Shown piece after piece: positions 1 through 9,679 of a DNA stretch of 64,000 nucleotides. The stretch's first letter is position 1. The number at the start of each line of letters is the position of its first letter. This DNA comes from Pseudomonas sp. JQ170C (GTDB lineage Bacteria; Pseudomonadota; Gammaproteobacteria; Pseudomonadales; Pseudomonadaceae), in the NCBI RefSeq assembly GCF_035581345.1, contig NZ_CP141608.1, positions 310,001 to 374,000 of the forward strand, read 5' to 3'. Position numbers and translations under genes: made by a program. The notes beneath the pieces were generated by a model. That model saw nothing but the letters and a program-made list of their open reading frames with translations. It ran no database searches and was not told the DNA's origin.

Positions 1-58
1 AAGCGGCAAGCCTTGAGCTGCACATCTGAAGCAGTACGAGGTTTGCCGGCCCACGTGA

Positions 59-1531
<1,473 letters not shown>

Positions 1532-1535
1532 GGGT

Positions 1536-1590
1536 GATCGCGGGCAAGCCCGCTCCTGCAACCCCTGTAGGAGCGGGCTTGCCCCGCGAT
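1536..1590. repeat. REP palindrome pair
   Basis: Two inverted copies of the CGGGGCAAGCCCGCTCCTAC unit lie directly after gltD, separated by a few bases. This is the common Pseudomonas REP doublet and the first of ten REP sites seen in the window. Confidence 0.85.
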
Positions 1591-1631
1591 GAATACATCA
1601 AAATCTATTGACCCACCGCAGGTCGATAGAC

Positions 1632-1659
1632 AAAAGGCACGGTACTTACCGTGCCTTTT
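1632..1659. terminator. Bidirectional-looking terminator between gltD and hemE
   Basis: AAAAGGCACGGTA and TACCGTGCCTTTT form a perfect 13-bp stem with a 2-base loop. The A- and T-tracts suit termination in either direction. It most likely ends the gltBD transcript. Confidence 0.75.
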
Positions 1660-1706
1660 CCGTTGGTGTCTGAGAAAATGCCCGCACTTTTTTTCCGGAT
1701 GCCGAC

Positions 1707-2771
1707 ATGACTGCCTTGAAGAACGATCGTTTTCTGCGCGCCCTGCTCAAGCAACCCGTAGACGTCACCCCGGTGTGGATGATGCGCCAGGCCGGCCGCT
1801 ACCTGCCGGAGTACCGCGCCAGCCGCGCCAAGGCCGGTGATTTCATGAGCCTGTGCATGAACCCGCAGTTTGCCTGCGAGGTCACCCTGCAGCCGCTGGA
1901 CCGCTACCCGCTGGACGCCGCGATCCTCTTCTCCGACATCCTGACCATCCCCGATGCCATGGGCCAGGGCCTGTACTTTGAAACCGGCGAAGGCCCGCGT
2001 TTCAAGAAGGTCATCAGCACCCTGGCCGATATCGAAGCGCTGCCGATCCCTGATCCACAAAAAGACCTGGGCTACGTGATGGATGCGGTCAGCACCATTC
2101 GCCGCGAGCTCAACGGCCGCGTCCCGCTGATCGGCTTCTCCGGAAGCCCGTGGACCCTGGCCACCTACATGGTCGAAGGCGGCTCGTCGAAAGACTTCCG
2201 CAAGACCAAGGCCATGCTCTACGACAACCCCCAGGCCATGCACCTGCTGCTCGACAAGCTGGCCCAGTCGGTCGTCAGCTACCTCAATGGCCAGATCCTG
2301 GCCGGCGCCCAGGCCGTGCAGATCTTCGATACCTGGGGCGGCAACCTCTCGGCGGCGGCGTACCAGGAGTTCTCCCTGGCCTACATGCGCAAGATCGTCA
2401 GCGGCCTGATCCGCGAGCACGAAGGGCGCAAGGTTCCGGTGATCCTGTTCACCAAGAACGGCGGCCTGTGGCTGGAAAGCATCGCCGACGCTGGCGCGGA
2501 TGCCCTGGGCCTGGACTGGACCTGCGACATTGGCGAAGCCCGCCAGCGTGTCGGCAACAAGGTCGCCCTGCAGGGCAACATGGACCCGACCGTGCTGTAC
2601 GCCAAGCCTGAAGCCATCCGTGCTGAAGTCGGTCGCATTCTGGCCAGCTACGGCCAGGGCACCGGCCATGTGTTCAACCTGGGTCACGGAATTACCCCGG
2701 AAGTCGATCCAGAGCATGCTGGCGCGTTCATCAACGCCGTGCACGAGCTGTCGGCGCAGTACCACCAGTAA
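1707..2771 (+). CDS. hemE: Uroporphyrinogen decarboxylase HemE
   Basis: HemE decarboxylates the four acetate side chains of uroporphyrinogen III to give coproporphyrinogen III in heme synthesis, in the cytoplasm. The 354-residue length is standard. The N-terminal signature around residues 24-36 ([13 protein letters not shown]) carries the substrate-binding arginines. The [13 protein letters not shown] segment near the middle and the C-terminal NLGHGI motif are also diagnostic. The ATG at 1707 starts [14 protein letters not shown], as in close homologues. It is a single-gene unit between two terminator-like hairpins. Nothing is unusual. Confidence 0.98.
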   Translation: MTALKNDRFLRALLKQPVDVTPVWMMRQAGRYLPEYRASRAKAGDFMSLCMNPQFACEVTLQPLDRYPLDAAILFSDILTIPDAMGQGLYFETGEGPRFKKVISTLADIEALPIPDPQKDLGYVMDAVSTIRRELNGRVPLIGFSGSPWTLATYMVEGGSSKDFRKTKAMLYDNPQAMHLLLDKLAQSVVSYLNGQILAGAQAVQIFDTWGGNLSAAAYQEFSLAYMRKIVSGLIREHEGRKVPVILFTKNGGLWLESIADAGADALGLDWTCDIGEARQRVGNKVALQGNMDPTVLYAKPEAIRAEVGRILASYGQGTGHVFNLGHGITPEVDPEHAGAFINAVHELSAQYHQ

Positions 2772-2786
2772 GCACTGCTGCAACAA

Positions 2787-2814
2787 AAAACGCCCGGCCA
2801 ATGCCGGGCGTTTT
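2787..2814 (+). terminator. Rho-independent terminator after hemE
   Basis: AAAACGCCCGGC and GCCGGGCGTTTT pair across a CAAT loop, 16 bases after the hemE stop. The A/T flanks make it potentially bidirectional. Confidence 0.85.
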
Positions 2815-2883
2815 GCTGGTTAAGGTTCAATTCAGCCTGCCTGGGTAATCTGTCCTCATCGAAACCCAAACAGGATCTGAACC

Positions 2884-3231
2884 ATGAAAACCCGTTACCT
2901 TGCCCTGCTGCTTGCTCCCCTGTTCAGCACTGCTGCCCTGGCGGCCGGCTACACCGGCCCTGGCGCCCAGCCGGTAACCACCGTGGCCGCCGCCAACGAC
3001 GCTGCCGACGACACCCCGGTGGTATTGCAGGGTTTCGTGGTCAAGCAGTTGAACAACGATGACAAGTTCGAGTTCAAGGACACCACCGGCACCATCACCG
3101 TCGAGATCGACAAGGAAGACATGCCGCCGGTGGCCTTCAACGACAAGACCAAGGTCAAGCTGACCGGTGAAGTCGAGAAGAAGCTGATGAGCCGTGAGAT
3201 CGACGTTGATCTGGTTGAAGTCGTCAACTGA
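2884..3231 (+). CDS. YgiW/YdeI-type BOF-fold periplasmic protein
   Basis: This 115-residue secreted protein begins with a clear signal peptide (MKTRYLALLLAPLFSTAALA, cleavage after AxA near residue 20). The mature part is one small OB-type domain, starting around TPVVLQGFVVKQL and ending in a hydrophobic strand with EVVN. That matches the BOF family (YgiW, YdeI, VisP), whose members are linked to stress tolerance and ligand binding in the periplasm. GGATCTGA just before the ATG serves as ribosome binding site. It stands alone, followed by a REP doublet. The ligand cannot be told from the sequence. Confidence 0.85.
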   Translation: MKTRYLALLLAPLFSTAALAAGYTGPGAQPVTTVAAANDAADDTPVVLQGFVVKQLNNDDKFEFKDTTGTITVEIDKEDMPPVAFNDKTKVKLTGEVEKKLMSREIDVDLVEVVN

Positions 3232-3237
3232 GAAACT

Positions 3238-3290
3238 TCGCGGGGCAAGCCCGCTCCTACCGGGTAGGAGCGGGCTTGCCCCGCGATTCG
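3238..3290. repeat. REP palindrome pair
   Basis: CGCGGGGCAAGCCCGCTCCTAC and its inverted copy are separated by CGG, between two convergent genes. It may act as a transcript end for both. Confidence 0.85.
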
Positions 3291-3294
3291 CATC

Positions 3295-4554
3295 TCACAC
3301 CTTGGCCGGCAACCGGCTCAAGTGCAACGCCACCAGCAATGCCACCACCAGCAAGCTGCCGATGAACAGCCCGATGCCGTTCCACCCCGCCTGATGCCAG
3401 AACACCCCGCCGGCCGTCCCGGCCACACTTGATCCCGCGTAATAACTGAACAGGTACAGCGACGAAGCCTGGCCCTTGGCTTTGGTGGCGCGTCGGCCGA
3501 TCCAGCTGCTGGCCACCGAGTGCGCGCCAAAAAAGCCGAAGGTGAACACCAGCATGCCGACGATCACCAGCAGCAGGGGTGTGAACAGGGTCAGCAGCAG
3601 GCCGCTGAACATCAGCACGATGGTCGCCCAGAACACCTTGCGCCGGCCCAACTTGTCGGCCAGGGCCCCGATTTGCGCCGAGCTGTAGATGCCCGACAGG
3701 TACACCACCGACAGCAAGCCCACCAAGGCCTGGCTCATGTAATACGGCTCGGCCAGAAGGCGGTAGCCGATGTAGTTGAACAGGGTGACAAAGGCGCCCA
3801 TCAGCAAGAAGGCTTCAAGGAACAGCCAGGGCAGGCCGGCATCGCGAAAGTGCAGGGTGAAGCCTTCGAGCAGGCTGCGCGGGTGCAGGGAGCGCGGGCG
3901 GAAGTTGCGCGATTCGGGCAGGACTTTCCAGAACACCACGGCCGCGATCAGCGCCAGGCTGCCGATCACCAGCAGCGCGGTGTGCCAGCTGACGAAGTCG
4001 ATCAGCACCCCGGTGATCAGTCGGCCGCTCATGCCGCCGATGGCATTGCCGCCGATGTACAGGCCCATGGCCAGGCCGATGTGTTGCGGGTGAATCTCTT
4101 CGCTCAGGTAGGTCATGGCCACCGCAGCCAGTCCGCTCAACGACAGGCCCAGCAAGGCGCGGCTCAGCAGCACCGTCTGCCAGCTCGGCATCAGTGCGCT
4201 GACGATCGTGCACAGGGCTGCGCAGAACAGCGCCGCCACCATCACCGGCTTGCGTCCGATGCGGTCAGAAATGGGCCCGGTGATCAGTAGCCCGACCGCC
4301 AGCATGGCAGTGGAGACCGAGAGGATCAGGCTGCTTTGCGCGGCATTGATGGAAAACTCCTGGGACAGCATCGGCATCATCGGCTGCACGCAGTAGAGCA
4401 GGGCGAAGGTGGCAAAGCCGCCGCAGAACAGCGCCAGGACCGTGCGCAAAAAGGCCGGGGTGCCTTTTTCGATCCAGCTTTCGGTAACAGTGACGCGAGC
4501 GTCGACAGCGGCAGGGGATATTTCGTGGGCGTGTAGAGCAACAGCAGTTTTCAC
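3295..4554 (-). CDS. MFS transporter, YnfM-like
   Basis: This is a 419-residue major facilitator with about 12 hydrophobic segments. The first loop carries the MFS signature GPISDRIGRKPV (about residues 94-105) and a second-half equivalent ADKLGRRKV. The overall character (short N-terminal arm, YLSEEIHP after TM4, SSWIGRRA in the C-terminal half) resembles the YnfM group of putative drug or metabolite exporters. It is divergent from a LysR regulator 119 bp away, the usual pairing for a self-contained inducible efflux unit. The substrate is unknown. The start at 4554 gives a 35-40 residue cytoplasmic arm; a later start cannot be excluded. Confidence 0.85.
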   Translation of the reverse strand: MKTAVALHAHEISPAAVDARVTVTESWIEKGTPAFLRTVLALFCGGFATFALLYCVQPMMPMLSQEFSINAAQSSLILSVSTAMLAVGLLITGPISDRIGRKPVMVAALFCAALCTIVSALMPSWQTVLLSRALLGLSLSGLAAVAMTYLSEEIHPQHIGLAMGLYIGGNAIGGMSGRLITGVLIDFVSWHTALLVIGSLALIAAVVFWKVLPESRNFRPRSLHPRSLLEGFTLHFRDAGLPWLFLEAFLLMGAFVTLFNYIGYRLLAEPYYMSQALVGLLSVVYLSGIYSSAQIGALADKLGRRKVFWATIVLMFSGLLLTLFTPLLLVIVGMLVFTFGFFGAHSVASSWIGRRATKAKGQASSLYLFSYYAGSSVAGTAGGVFWHQAGWNGIGLFIGSLLVVALLVALHLSRLPAKV

Positions 4555-4609
4555 GGGTGACCTCGGGCGTCACAACCTGGCAGGCAGTGAAAAAAGCATA
4601 TAGCTGGCT

Positions 4610-4619
4610 AATGATCATT
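4610..4619. promoter_or_regulatory. Possible LysR operator in the MFS/LysR divergent spacer
   Basis: AATGATCATT is a perfect 10-base palindrome in an AT-rich stretch (about 4596-4635) of the 119-bp divergent spacer. That is where a LysR regulator controlling both genes would bind. It is short, so support is weak. Confidence 0.3.
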
Positions 4620-4673
4620 TCCAATATATTGTTCGACCTGTTTAAGAGGTTTTACGACCTATTGGAGCACCTT

Positions 4674-5579
4674 ATGGAACTGCGCCATCTGCGCTACTTC
4701 ATCGCCGTGGCCGAAGAGCTGCACTTTGGCCGCGCCGCGCAGCAACTGGGGATCTCCCAGCCACCCTTGAGCCAGCAGATCCAGGCCCTGGAACAGGAGC
4801 TGGGCGCACGCCTGTTCGAGCGTACCAATCGTCGGGTTGCGCTGAGCGAGGCGGGGCGGCTGTTTCTGGAGGAGGCGCGGCAAGTGCTGGCGCAGGTCGA
4901 CAAAGCGGCCGATGTGGCGCGTCGCGCGCAGCTGGGCGAATTGGGCGAGATGAAGATCGGATTCACCTCGTCAGCCCCGTTCAACTCCAGCATCTCCGCG
5001 GCAATCTATGCGTTCCGCCAGCGTTTTCCGGCCGTTCACCTGCACCTCAACGAAATGAGCAGCCAGGCGGTAGCCGACGCCCTGCTGGATGAAAGCATCG
5101 AAGTCGGACTGATGCGGCCGCTGGCGCTGCCAGACAATCTGGTCGCTACGGAGCTGCTGCGCGAGCCGCTGGTGGCAATCATCAACGCCACACACCCGCT
5201 GGCCCACGGCAGTGAAGGCGGGCTGTACCTGGCGGCGCTGGCCAATGAGCCGTTCGTGTTCTTCCCCCGCAGCTACGGCAGCGGCCTGTATGCGCAGTTG
5301 CTGAGCCTGGCCCGCCAGGCAGGCTTCAGCCCGCATTTTGCCCAGGAGGCCAGTGAGGCGATGACCATCATCGGCCTGGTGTCGGCGGGGTTGGGGGTGT
5401 CGGTGCTGCCGGCATCCTTCCAGCGCATGCGCATGGAGGGCGTGGTCTACCGGACCTTGCTCGACAGCGATGCGATGACGGCCGTGTGGGTGGTGCAACG
5501 ACGCCAATCGACGTCGGCAATGGCCAGGGCATTTGTGTCGTTGCTGAGCGGGCGCGAGGCACCCGCGCCCCAGGCCTGA
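4674..5579 (+). CDS. LysR-family transcriptional regulator
   Basis: This is a 301-residue LysR regulator. The N-terminal winged helix-turn-helix is explicit: MELRHLRYFIAVAEEL, then AAQQLGISQPPLSQQI as the recognition region (about residues 20-35). Residues about 90-300 form the periplasmic-binding-like effector domain. ATG 4674 is preferred over upstream in-frame codons because it begins exactly at the conserved domain start. It probably controls the divergent MFS gene. Its 3' end lies only 4 bp from the convergent end of the aryl polyene cluster, so it marks the left border of that block. No sequence evidence ties it to the cluster. Confidence 0.9.
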   Translation: MELRHLRYFIAVAEELHFGRAAQQLGISQPPLSQQIQALEQELGARLFERTNRRVALSEAGRLFLEEARQVLAQVDKAADVARRAQLGELGEMKIGFTSSAPFNSSISAAIYAFRQRFPAVHLHLNEMSSQAVADALLDESIEVGLMRPLALPDNLVATELLREPLVAIINATHPLAHGSEGGLYLAALANEPFVFFPRSYGSGLYAQLLSLARQAGFSPHFAQEASEAMTIIGLVSAGLGVSVLPASFQRMRMEGVVYRTLLDSDAMTAVWVVQRRQSTSAMARAFVSLLSGREAPAPQA

Positions 5580-5583
5580 AGCC

Positions 5584-6810
5584 TCAGCGCCAACGGCGGA
5601 AAATCAACGAGGTGTTGACCCCGCCAAAGGCGAAATTGTTGTTCATCACGTACTCGTTGCTCATCACCCGCCAGTCGTCGCACAGGTAATCCAGCTCGCC
5701 GCATTGCGGGTCGATGTTGGCCAGGTTGAGGGTGTGCACGTAATGGTCGCTGTTCAACATCTCGATGCTGAACCAGGACTCCAGCGCACCGCAGGCGCCC
5801 AGGGTGTGACCGAGAAAACTCTTTTGCGAGCTGATCGGCATGCGGGGGCCGAACAGGCTGCTGGTGGCCAGGGTTTCGGCGATGTCGCCCTGCTCGGTGG
5901 CGGTGCCGTGACCATTCACATAGCCGATGGCATCGGGCGCAAGGTTGGCATCTTCCAGGGCCAGCGCCATGGCGCGGCGCATGGTCACCTGTTCCGGGCG
6001 GGTGGTGTGCTGGCCGTCGGCGTTGGTGCCAAAGCCGACGATCTCGGCGTAGATGTGCGCGCCACGGGCCAGTGCATGCTCCAGTTCTTCGAGCACCAGC
6101 ATGCCGCCGCCTTCACCGATCACCAGGCCATCGCGGCCGCTGTCGTAAGGGCTGGGGGTGCTCTGCGGGGCGTCGTTTTTCAGGCTGGTGGCGTACAGCG
6201 CATCGAACACCATGGCCTCGGTGGGGCAGAGCTCTTCGGCACCCCCGGCGAGCATCAGTGGCAGGCGCCCGAACTTGATGGCCTCGTAGGCATAACCGAT
6301 GCCCTGGCTGCCGCTGGTGCAGGCGCTGGAGGTGGGGATCAGGCGCCCGGTCAGGCCAAAGAAAATGCTGATATTGGCCGCCGTGGTGTGCGGCATCATG
6401 CGTACGTAGGAGTTGGCGTTCAGGCCTTCGGCGACCGAATTGAGCAGCATGTTGCCGAAGGTTTTCATTTCGTCGGTACTGCCGGTGGACGAGCCGCAGG
6501 CCACGCCCATGCGTCCGTCGCGAATCATCGGGTCGTCCAACAGGCCCGCGTCGCGCAGGGCCTTCTCGGCCGCCGCCACCGCCAGGCGTGAAACCCGGCC
6601 CATGCTGCGCAGCTGCTTGCGGGTCCAGCTATCGGGCACCACGAAGTCATCGATAGGGCCGGCCAGGCGCGTGTTGAGCTCCTCGAAGCGGTCCCATTCG
6701 TGCATTCGGCGAATGCCGCTGCGATGGCTGGAGAAGTGCCCGGCGATGGTCGCCCAGTCATTGCCCAGGGAGGTGATACCGGCCATGCCGGTGACCACTA
6801 CGCGCTTCAT
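5584..6810 (-). CDS. apeR: Aryl polyene ketosynthase, ApeR type
   Basis: This 408-residue FabF-like beta-ketoacyl-ACP synthase has all catalytic residues: C164 in SSACTSGS, H301 in NGHGTATE, K330, and H335 in GHTLGACG. It is the last gene of the 17-gene aryl polyene (APE) run. In characterised APE systems ApeR is a second, self-sufficient KS beside the ApeO/ApeC pair; its exact elongation step here is inferred. The ATG at 6810 shares its A with the TGA stop of the upstream ketoreductase gene (TGATG), a coupled start. A GTG two codons earlier (6816) is less likely. A 4-bp gap to the convergent LysR gene leaves no room for a separate terminator. Confidence 0.9.
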   Translation of the reverse strand: MKRVVVTGMAGITSLGNDWATIAGHFSSHRSGIRRMHEWDRFEELNTRLAGPIDDFVVPDSWTRKQLRSMGRVSRLAVAAAEKALRDAGLLDDPMIRDGRMGVACGSSTGSTDEMKTFGNMLLNSVAEGLNANSYVRMMPHTTAANISIFFGLTGRLIPTSSACTSGSQGIGYAYEAIKFGRLPLMLAGGAEELCPTEAMVFDALYATSLKNDAPQSTPSPYDSGRDGLVIGEGGGMLVLEELEHALARGAHIYAEIVGFGTNADGQHTTRPEQVTMRRAMALALEDANLAPDAIGYVNGHGTATEQGDIAETLATSSLFGPRMPISSQKSFLGHTLGACGALESWFSIEMLNSDHYVHTLNLANIDPQCGELDYLCDDWRVMSNEYVMNNNFAFGGVNTSLIFRRWR

Positions 6811-7538
6811 CAGCACAACCCTCCGTTGACCGCCAGCACCTGGCGGGTGATGTACGCGGCCTCTGCCGACATCAGGAAATTGACCGCGCCTGCCACTTCT
6901 TCCGGGGTACCCATGCGCTGGGCCGGAATCATTTTCAGCAGCTCATCGACCGGCACGTGTTCATCGAGCATGGCCGTGTCGATCAGCCCGGGGGCCACGC
7001 AGTTGACGGTGATCTTGCGCTTGGCCAGCTCAATCGCCAGGGCCTTGGCGGCGCCGATCACCCCGGCCTTGGAGGCGCTGTAGTTGACCTGGCCGCGGTT
7101 GCCGATCATGCCCGACACCGAGGTGATGCACACGATGCGCCCTGCGGCACGACGACGGATCATCGGCATCATCAAGGGGTGCAGCACGTTGTAGAAACCG
7201 TCGAGATTGGTGCGCAGCACCTGGTCCCAGTCCTCTTCGCTGAGCGCCGGAAAGGCACCGTCGCGGGTCAGGCCGGCGTTGCACACCACGCCGTAATAAG
7301 CGCCATGGGTTTCGACATCGTCAACGAGGATGGCGGCGCAGGCACTGCGATCCGCCACGTCGAATTGCAGTACGCGCGCCTGCTGACCCAGCGCCCGAAC
7401 TTCATCGGCAACAGTCTCGGCCTCGCTGCGGCCGCTGCGGCAATGCACGACCAGGTCGAATCCGGCGCGCGCCAGGCGCAGGGCAATGGCCCGGCCAATG
7501 CCGCGACTGGAGCCGGTAACCAGAATGGTGTCAGTCAT
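6810..7538 (-). CDS. apeQ: 3-oxoacyl-ACP reductase of the APE cluster (FabG-like)
   Basis: This is a 242-residue short-chain dehydrogenase/reductase. GSSRGIG at 9-15 binds NADPH; N111 and S140/Y153/K157 (in ITSVSGMIG and VNYSASKAG) form the catalytic set. It should reduce each 3-keto intermediate to the 3-hydroxy form during polyene extension. Its start overlaps the end of the upstream dehydratase gene by 8 bp, and its stop overlaps the start of the downstream KS by 1 bp. A housekeeping FabG role is unlikely given the context. Confidence 0.9.
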   Translation of the reverse strand: MTDTILVTGSSRGIGRAIALRLARAGFDLVVHCRSGRSEAETVADEVRALGQQARVLQFDVADRSACAAILVDDVETHGAYYGVVCNAGLTRDGAFPALSEEDWDQVLRTNLDGFYNVLHPLMMPMIRRRAAGRIVCITSVSGMIGNRGQVNYSASKAGVIGAAKALAIELAKRKITVNCVAPGLIDTAMLDEHVPVDELLKMIPAQRMGTPEEVAGAVNFLMSAEAAYITRQVLAVNGGLC

Positions 7539-8001
7539 TGGGGGACTCCTGCGGGCCTGCTTCGGCCAGGTAGCTGGCCGCTTGCGGCGGGCTGAAAACG
7601 TTCAATCGGGCCGAGGCATGAATGCCCGGTCCGTGTAGATGACACTCGAACACACCCATGCCGTTCTCGTCTTCGAGCGAGCGTTGGGCATGAATGCGCA
7701 GTTCGGCACCGGCGGGAAAGCACTCGACGTTGCTTTCGAATTTGCGGGTGCCCAGTAAAAAACCCAGCCCGGCGGGTTTGCCCCGGGTGCGCGCGCGACA
7801 ACCGGCGAAGGCGGCCACGCTCTGGGCCATCAGCTCGATGCCGACCCAGGCTGGCAGGCTGCCGTCGGCGCGGTTGAACAGGCCACCCGGACGCACGGTC
7901 AGGCGGGTATGAACCTGCTCCTCATCGAAGGACTCGACCGCATCGATCAGGATCATGTCGCCGGCATGGGGCAGTAGTTCGGCCAGGGGCCAGGTGATCA
8001 T
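7531..8001 (-). CDS. apeP: Hotdog-fold dehydratase subunit, ApeP type
   Basis: This is a 156-residue hotdog-fold protein of the FabA/FabZ-like group found in aryl polyene clusters. It opens with LPHAGDMILIDAV and has a central helix with GIELMAQSVAAFAG, placing an acidic residue (the E of GIELMAQ) where FabZ has its catalytic Glu. It lacks the GHFP histidine motif of FabZ. The dehydratase domain fused to the ligase (16185-17858) keeps GHFP but has Asp instead of Glu, so the two may form one composite dehydratase site. That fits the reported ApeI/ApeP heterocomplex. It overlaps the upstream KS gene by 4 bp (ATGA). Confidence 0.85.
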   Translation of the reverse strand: MITWPLAELLPHAGDMILIDAVESFDEEQVHTRLTVRPGGLFNRADGSLPAWVGIELMAQSVAAFAGCRARTRGKPAGLGFLLGTRKFESNVECFPAGAELRIHAQRSLEDENGMGVFECHLHGPGIHASARLNVFSPPQAASYLAEAGPQESPND

Positions 8002-9197
8002 GACGCGTCTCCGAGAATCAGGCTGACATTGTTGCCGCCGAAGGCGAACGAGTTGCTCATCAGTCGCCGTTGCCCGGTAACGGGCAGGCGCTGGCTGGCG
8101 TCGACCAGGTTCAGTAGCGGCAGTTGCGGGTCGATCGCGCCATCCCAGATGTGCGGCACCAGGCGCCCATCGGGGTTGTGCGCCGACAGGCTCAACCAGC
8201 AGAACGCCGCCTCCAGCGCGCCGGCCGCACCCAGGGTGTGACCGGTCATGGGTTTGCTTGAAGAGCAGGCCAGCTGGCTGCCGAACAGGGCATGCACGGC
8301 CTGGCTCTCCATGGCGTCATTGTGCGCGGTGGCGGTGCCGTGCAGGTTCAGGTAGTCGATCTGGGCAGGCTGCAGACCTGCATTGTCCAGCGCCTTGGCC
8401 ATGGCCTGCAAGGCGCCCTTGCCCTGTGGATCGGGCGCCGAGATATGGTGCGCATCGGAGCTGGCGCCAGCACCCAGCAGTGCAACGGTGGGGCCTTCGC
8501 CGTTCGCCTCGCGGGTCATCAGGAACACGGCTGCCGCTTCACCAATGGTGATGCCGTCACGATTGGCCGAGAACGGGTTGCAACGGTGTGCGCTGACCGC
8601 CTCAAGGGCGCTGAAGCCATTGAGGGTGAGCTTGCACAGGCTGTCTACGCCGCCGCAGATCACCGCATCGCACACACCCAGGTCGAGCAGCCGGCGTGCG
8701 CTCATCAAGGCGCGGGCACTGGAGGTGCATGCAGTGGAAATCACATAGGCCGGGCCGTTCAGTTGCAGCCAGTCGGCGAGGAAATTGGCCGGTGCGCTGA
8801 GCTCTTGTTCGGCATAGTCGTAGCCTGGCGGGAACTGCTGTTCACGCAGGTAATGGGCGATGCCGTCGCCCGCCTCGGCAATGCCCGAGGTACTGGTGCC
8901 CAGCACGATGGCCACGCGCGCGTTGCCGTGGCAGGCGATGGCGGCGTGGATCTGCGGGAGTATCTGCAAACAGGCTTCGTAGAGTAGCTGATTATTGCGG
9001 CTGTGCCGCGACTGCAGTGCCTGCGGCAACGCCAGCAGAGCGCCGTGAACAGCGGCAACCGGAACGCGCTGCTGCGGCACCCAACCTTCGGCTTCGCGCA
9101 CCCCGGAGCAGTCGCCGGCAAACAGGTGGCGGGCGACGTCGGCCTGATCGCGCCCCAGGGCGCAGACCAGGCCCAGGGCATTGAGATAGGCGGTCAT
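7998..9197 (-). CDS. apeO: Aryl polyene ketosynthase, ApeO type
   Basis: This is a 399-residue ketosynthase with intact C157 (STACTSSA), H286 (NLHGTATA), K315 and H320 (GHTLGAAG). In APE systems ApeO pairs with the inactive ApeC to extend the aryl starter with malonyl-ACP units. The candidate ApeC lies at the head of this same run (19696-20412). The start overlaps the end of the DUF3261 lipoprotein gene by 4 bp, and the stop overlaps apeP. It has a shorter N-terminal arm than ApeR and diverges from it throughout, so the two KS genes are not a recent duplication. Confidence 0.9.
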   Translation of the reverse strand: MTAYLNALGLVCALGRDQADVARHLFAGDCSGVREAEGWVPQQRVPVAAVHGALLALPQALQSRHSRNNQLLYEACLQILPQIHAAIACHGNARVAIVLGTSTSGIAEAGDGIAHYLREQQFPPGYDYAEQELSAPANFLADWLQLNGPAYVISTACTSSARALMSARRLLDLGVCDAVICGGVDSLCKLTLNGFSALEAVSAHRCNPFSANRDGITIGEAAAVFLMTREANGEGPTVALLGAGASSDAHHISAPDPQGKGALQAMAKALDNAGLQPAQIDYLNLHGTATAHNDAMESQAVHALFGSQLACSSSKPMTGHTLGAAGALEAAFCWLSLSAHNPDGRLVPHIWDGAIDPQLPLLNLVDASQRLPVTGQRRLMSNSFAFGGNNVSLILGDAS

Positions 9198-9679
9198 GGC
9201 GGCGTCTCGCTGGGTAATGGGCTGACTAGATAACGCAGGCCCTGCCCAAGGTTCAAGGTGAAGTCATCGGCATTGCGGTAATCGACCCGCCAGCGCTCGC
9301 CCAGCCAGCGCTGCCGGCCTTGCTGGCGGGCGGCAGGATAACCCTGCTGCAGCTGGTCGTCGGGCGTCAGGGCAAACAGCAAGGCAGCAAACAGTTCCCG
9401 CGCCGCCGGGTTGGGCGGCAGCAGGCCGTCGGCCTGCCACTGGCCGTGATCGAGCAACTGCCGCGCCTGGGGAATGCCCAGCAAGTCGAGCATCGACCAG
9501 CGCAGGCGGCTGCCCTCTTGCTGGATCACCAGCAGCCAGTCCTGGCGTTGTCCGGCCTGCTCGCGCTGGATATGCAGCTGCATCGGCAGCGCCAGTGCAG
9601 GCGCTTGATCGGGTAGCGGCGGCGGGCTTGCGCAGGCACAGAGCAAGGCAAAGGCCAGCATCGGCAACAAGCGTTTCAT
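9194..9679 (-). CDS. DUF3261 outer-membrane lipoprotein of the APE cluster (ApeN type)
   Basis: This is a 161-residue lipoprotein. The signal peptide MKRLLPMLAFALLCACAS ends in a lipobox with the acylated Cys at about residue 14-16. The remainder is a beta-rich domain with many Trp and Gln residues (QRWLGERWRVDYRNADDFTL near the C-terminus), typical of DUF3261 proteins in aryl polyene loci. By context it helps deliver or anchor the polyene lipid at the outer membrane. ATG 9679 is chosen because it starts the signal peptide and overlaps the upstream stop as ATGA. Confidence 0.8.
   Translation of the reverse strand: MKRLLPMLAFALLCACASPPPLPDQAPALALPMQLHIQREQAGQRQDWLLVIQQEGSRLRWSMLDLLGIPQARQLLDHGQWQADGLLPPNPAARELFAALLFALTPDDQLQQGYPAARQQGRQRWLGERWRVDYRNADDFTLNLGQGLRYLVSPLPSETPP

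Noticed and set aside
1536..1590. REP doublets as CRISPR repeats
   Set aside because: They are isolated palindromic pairs, not arrays with regular spacers, and no cas genes are present.
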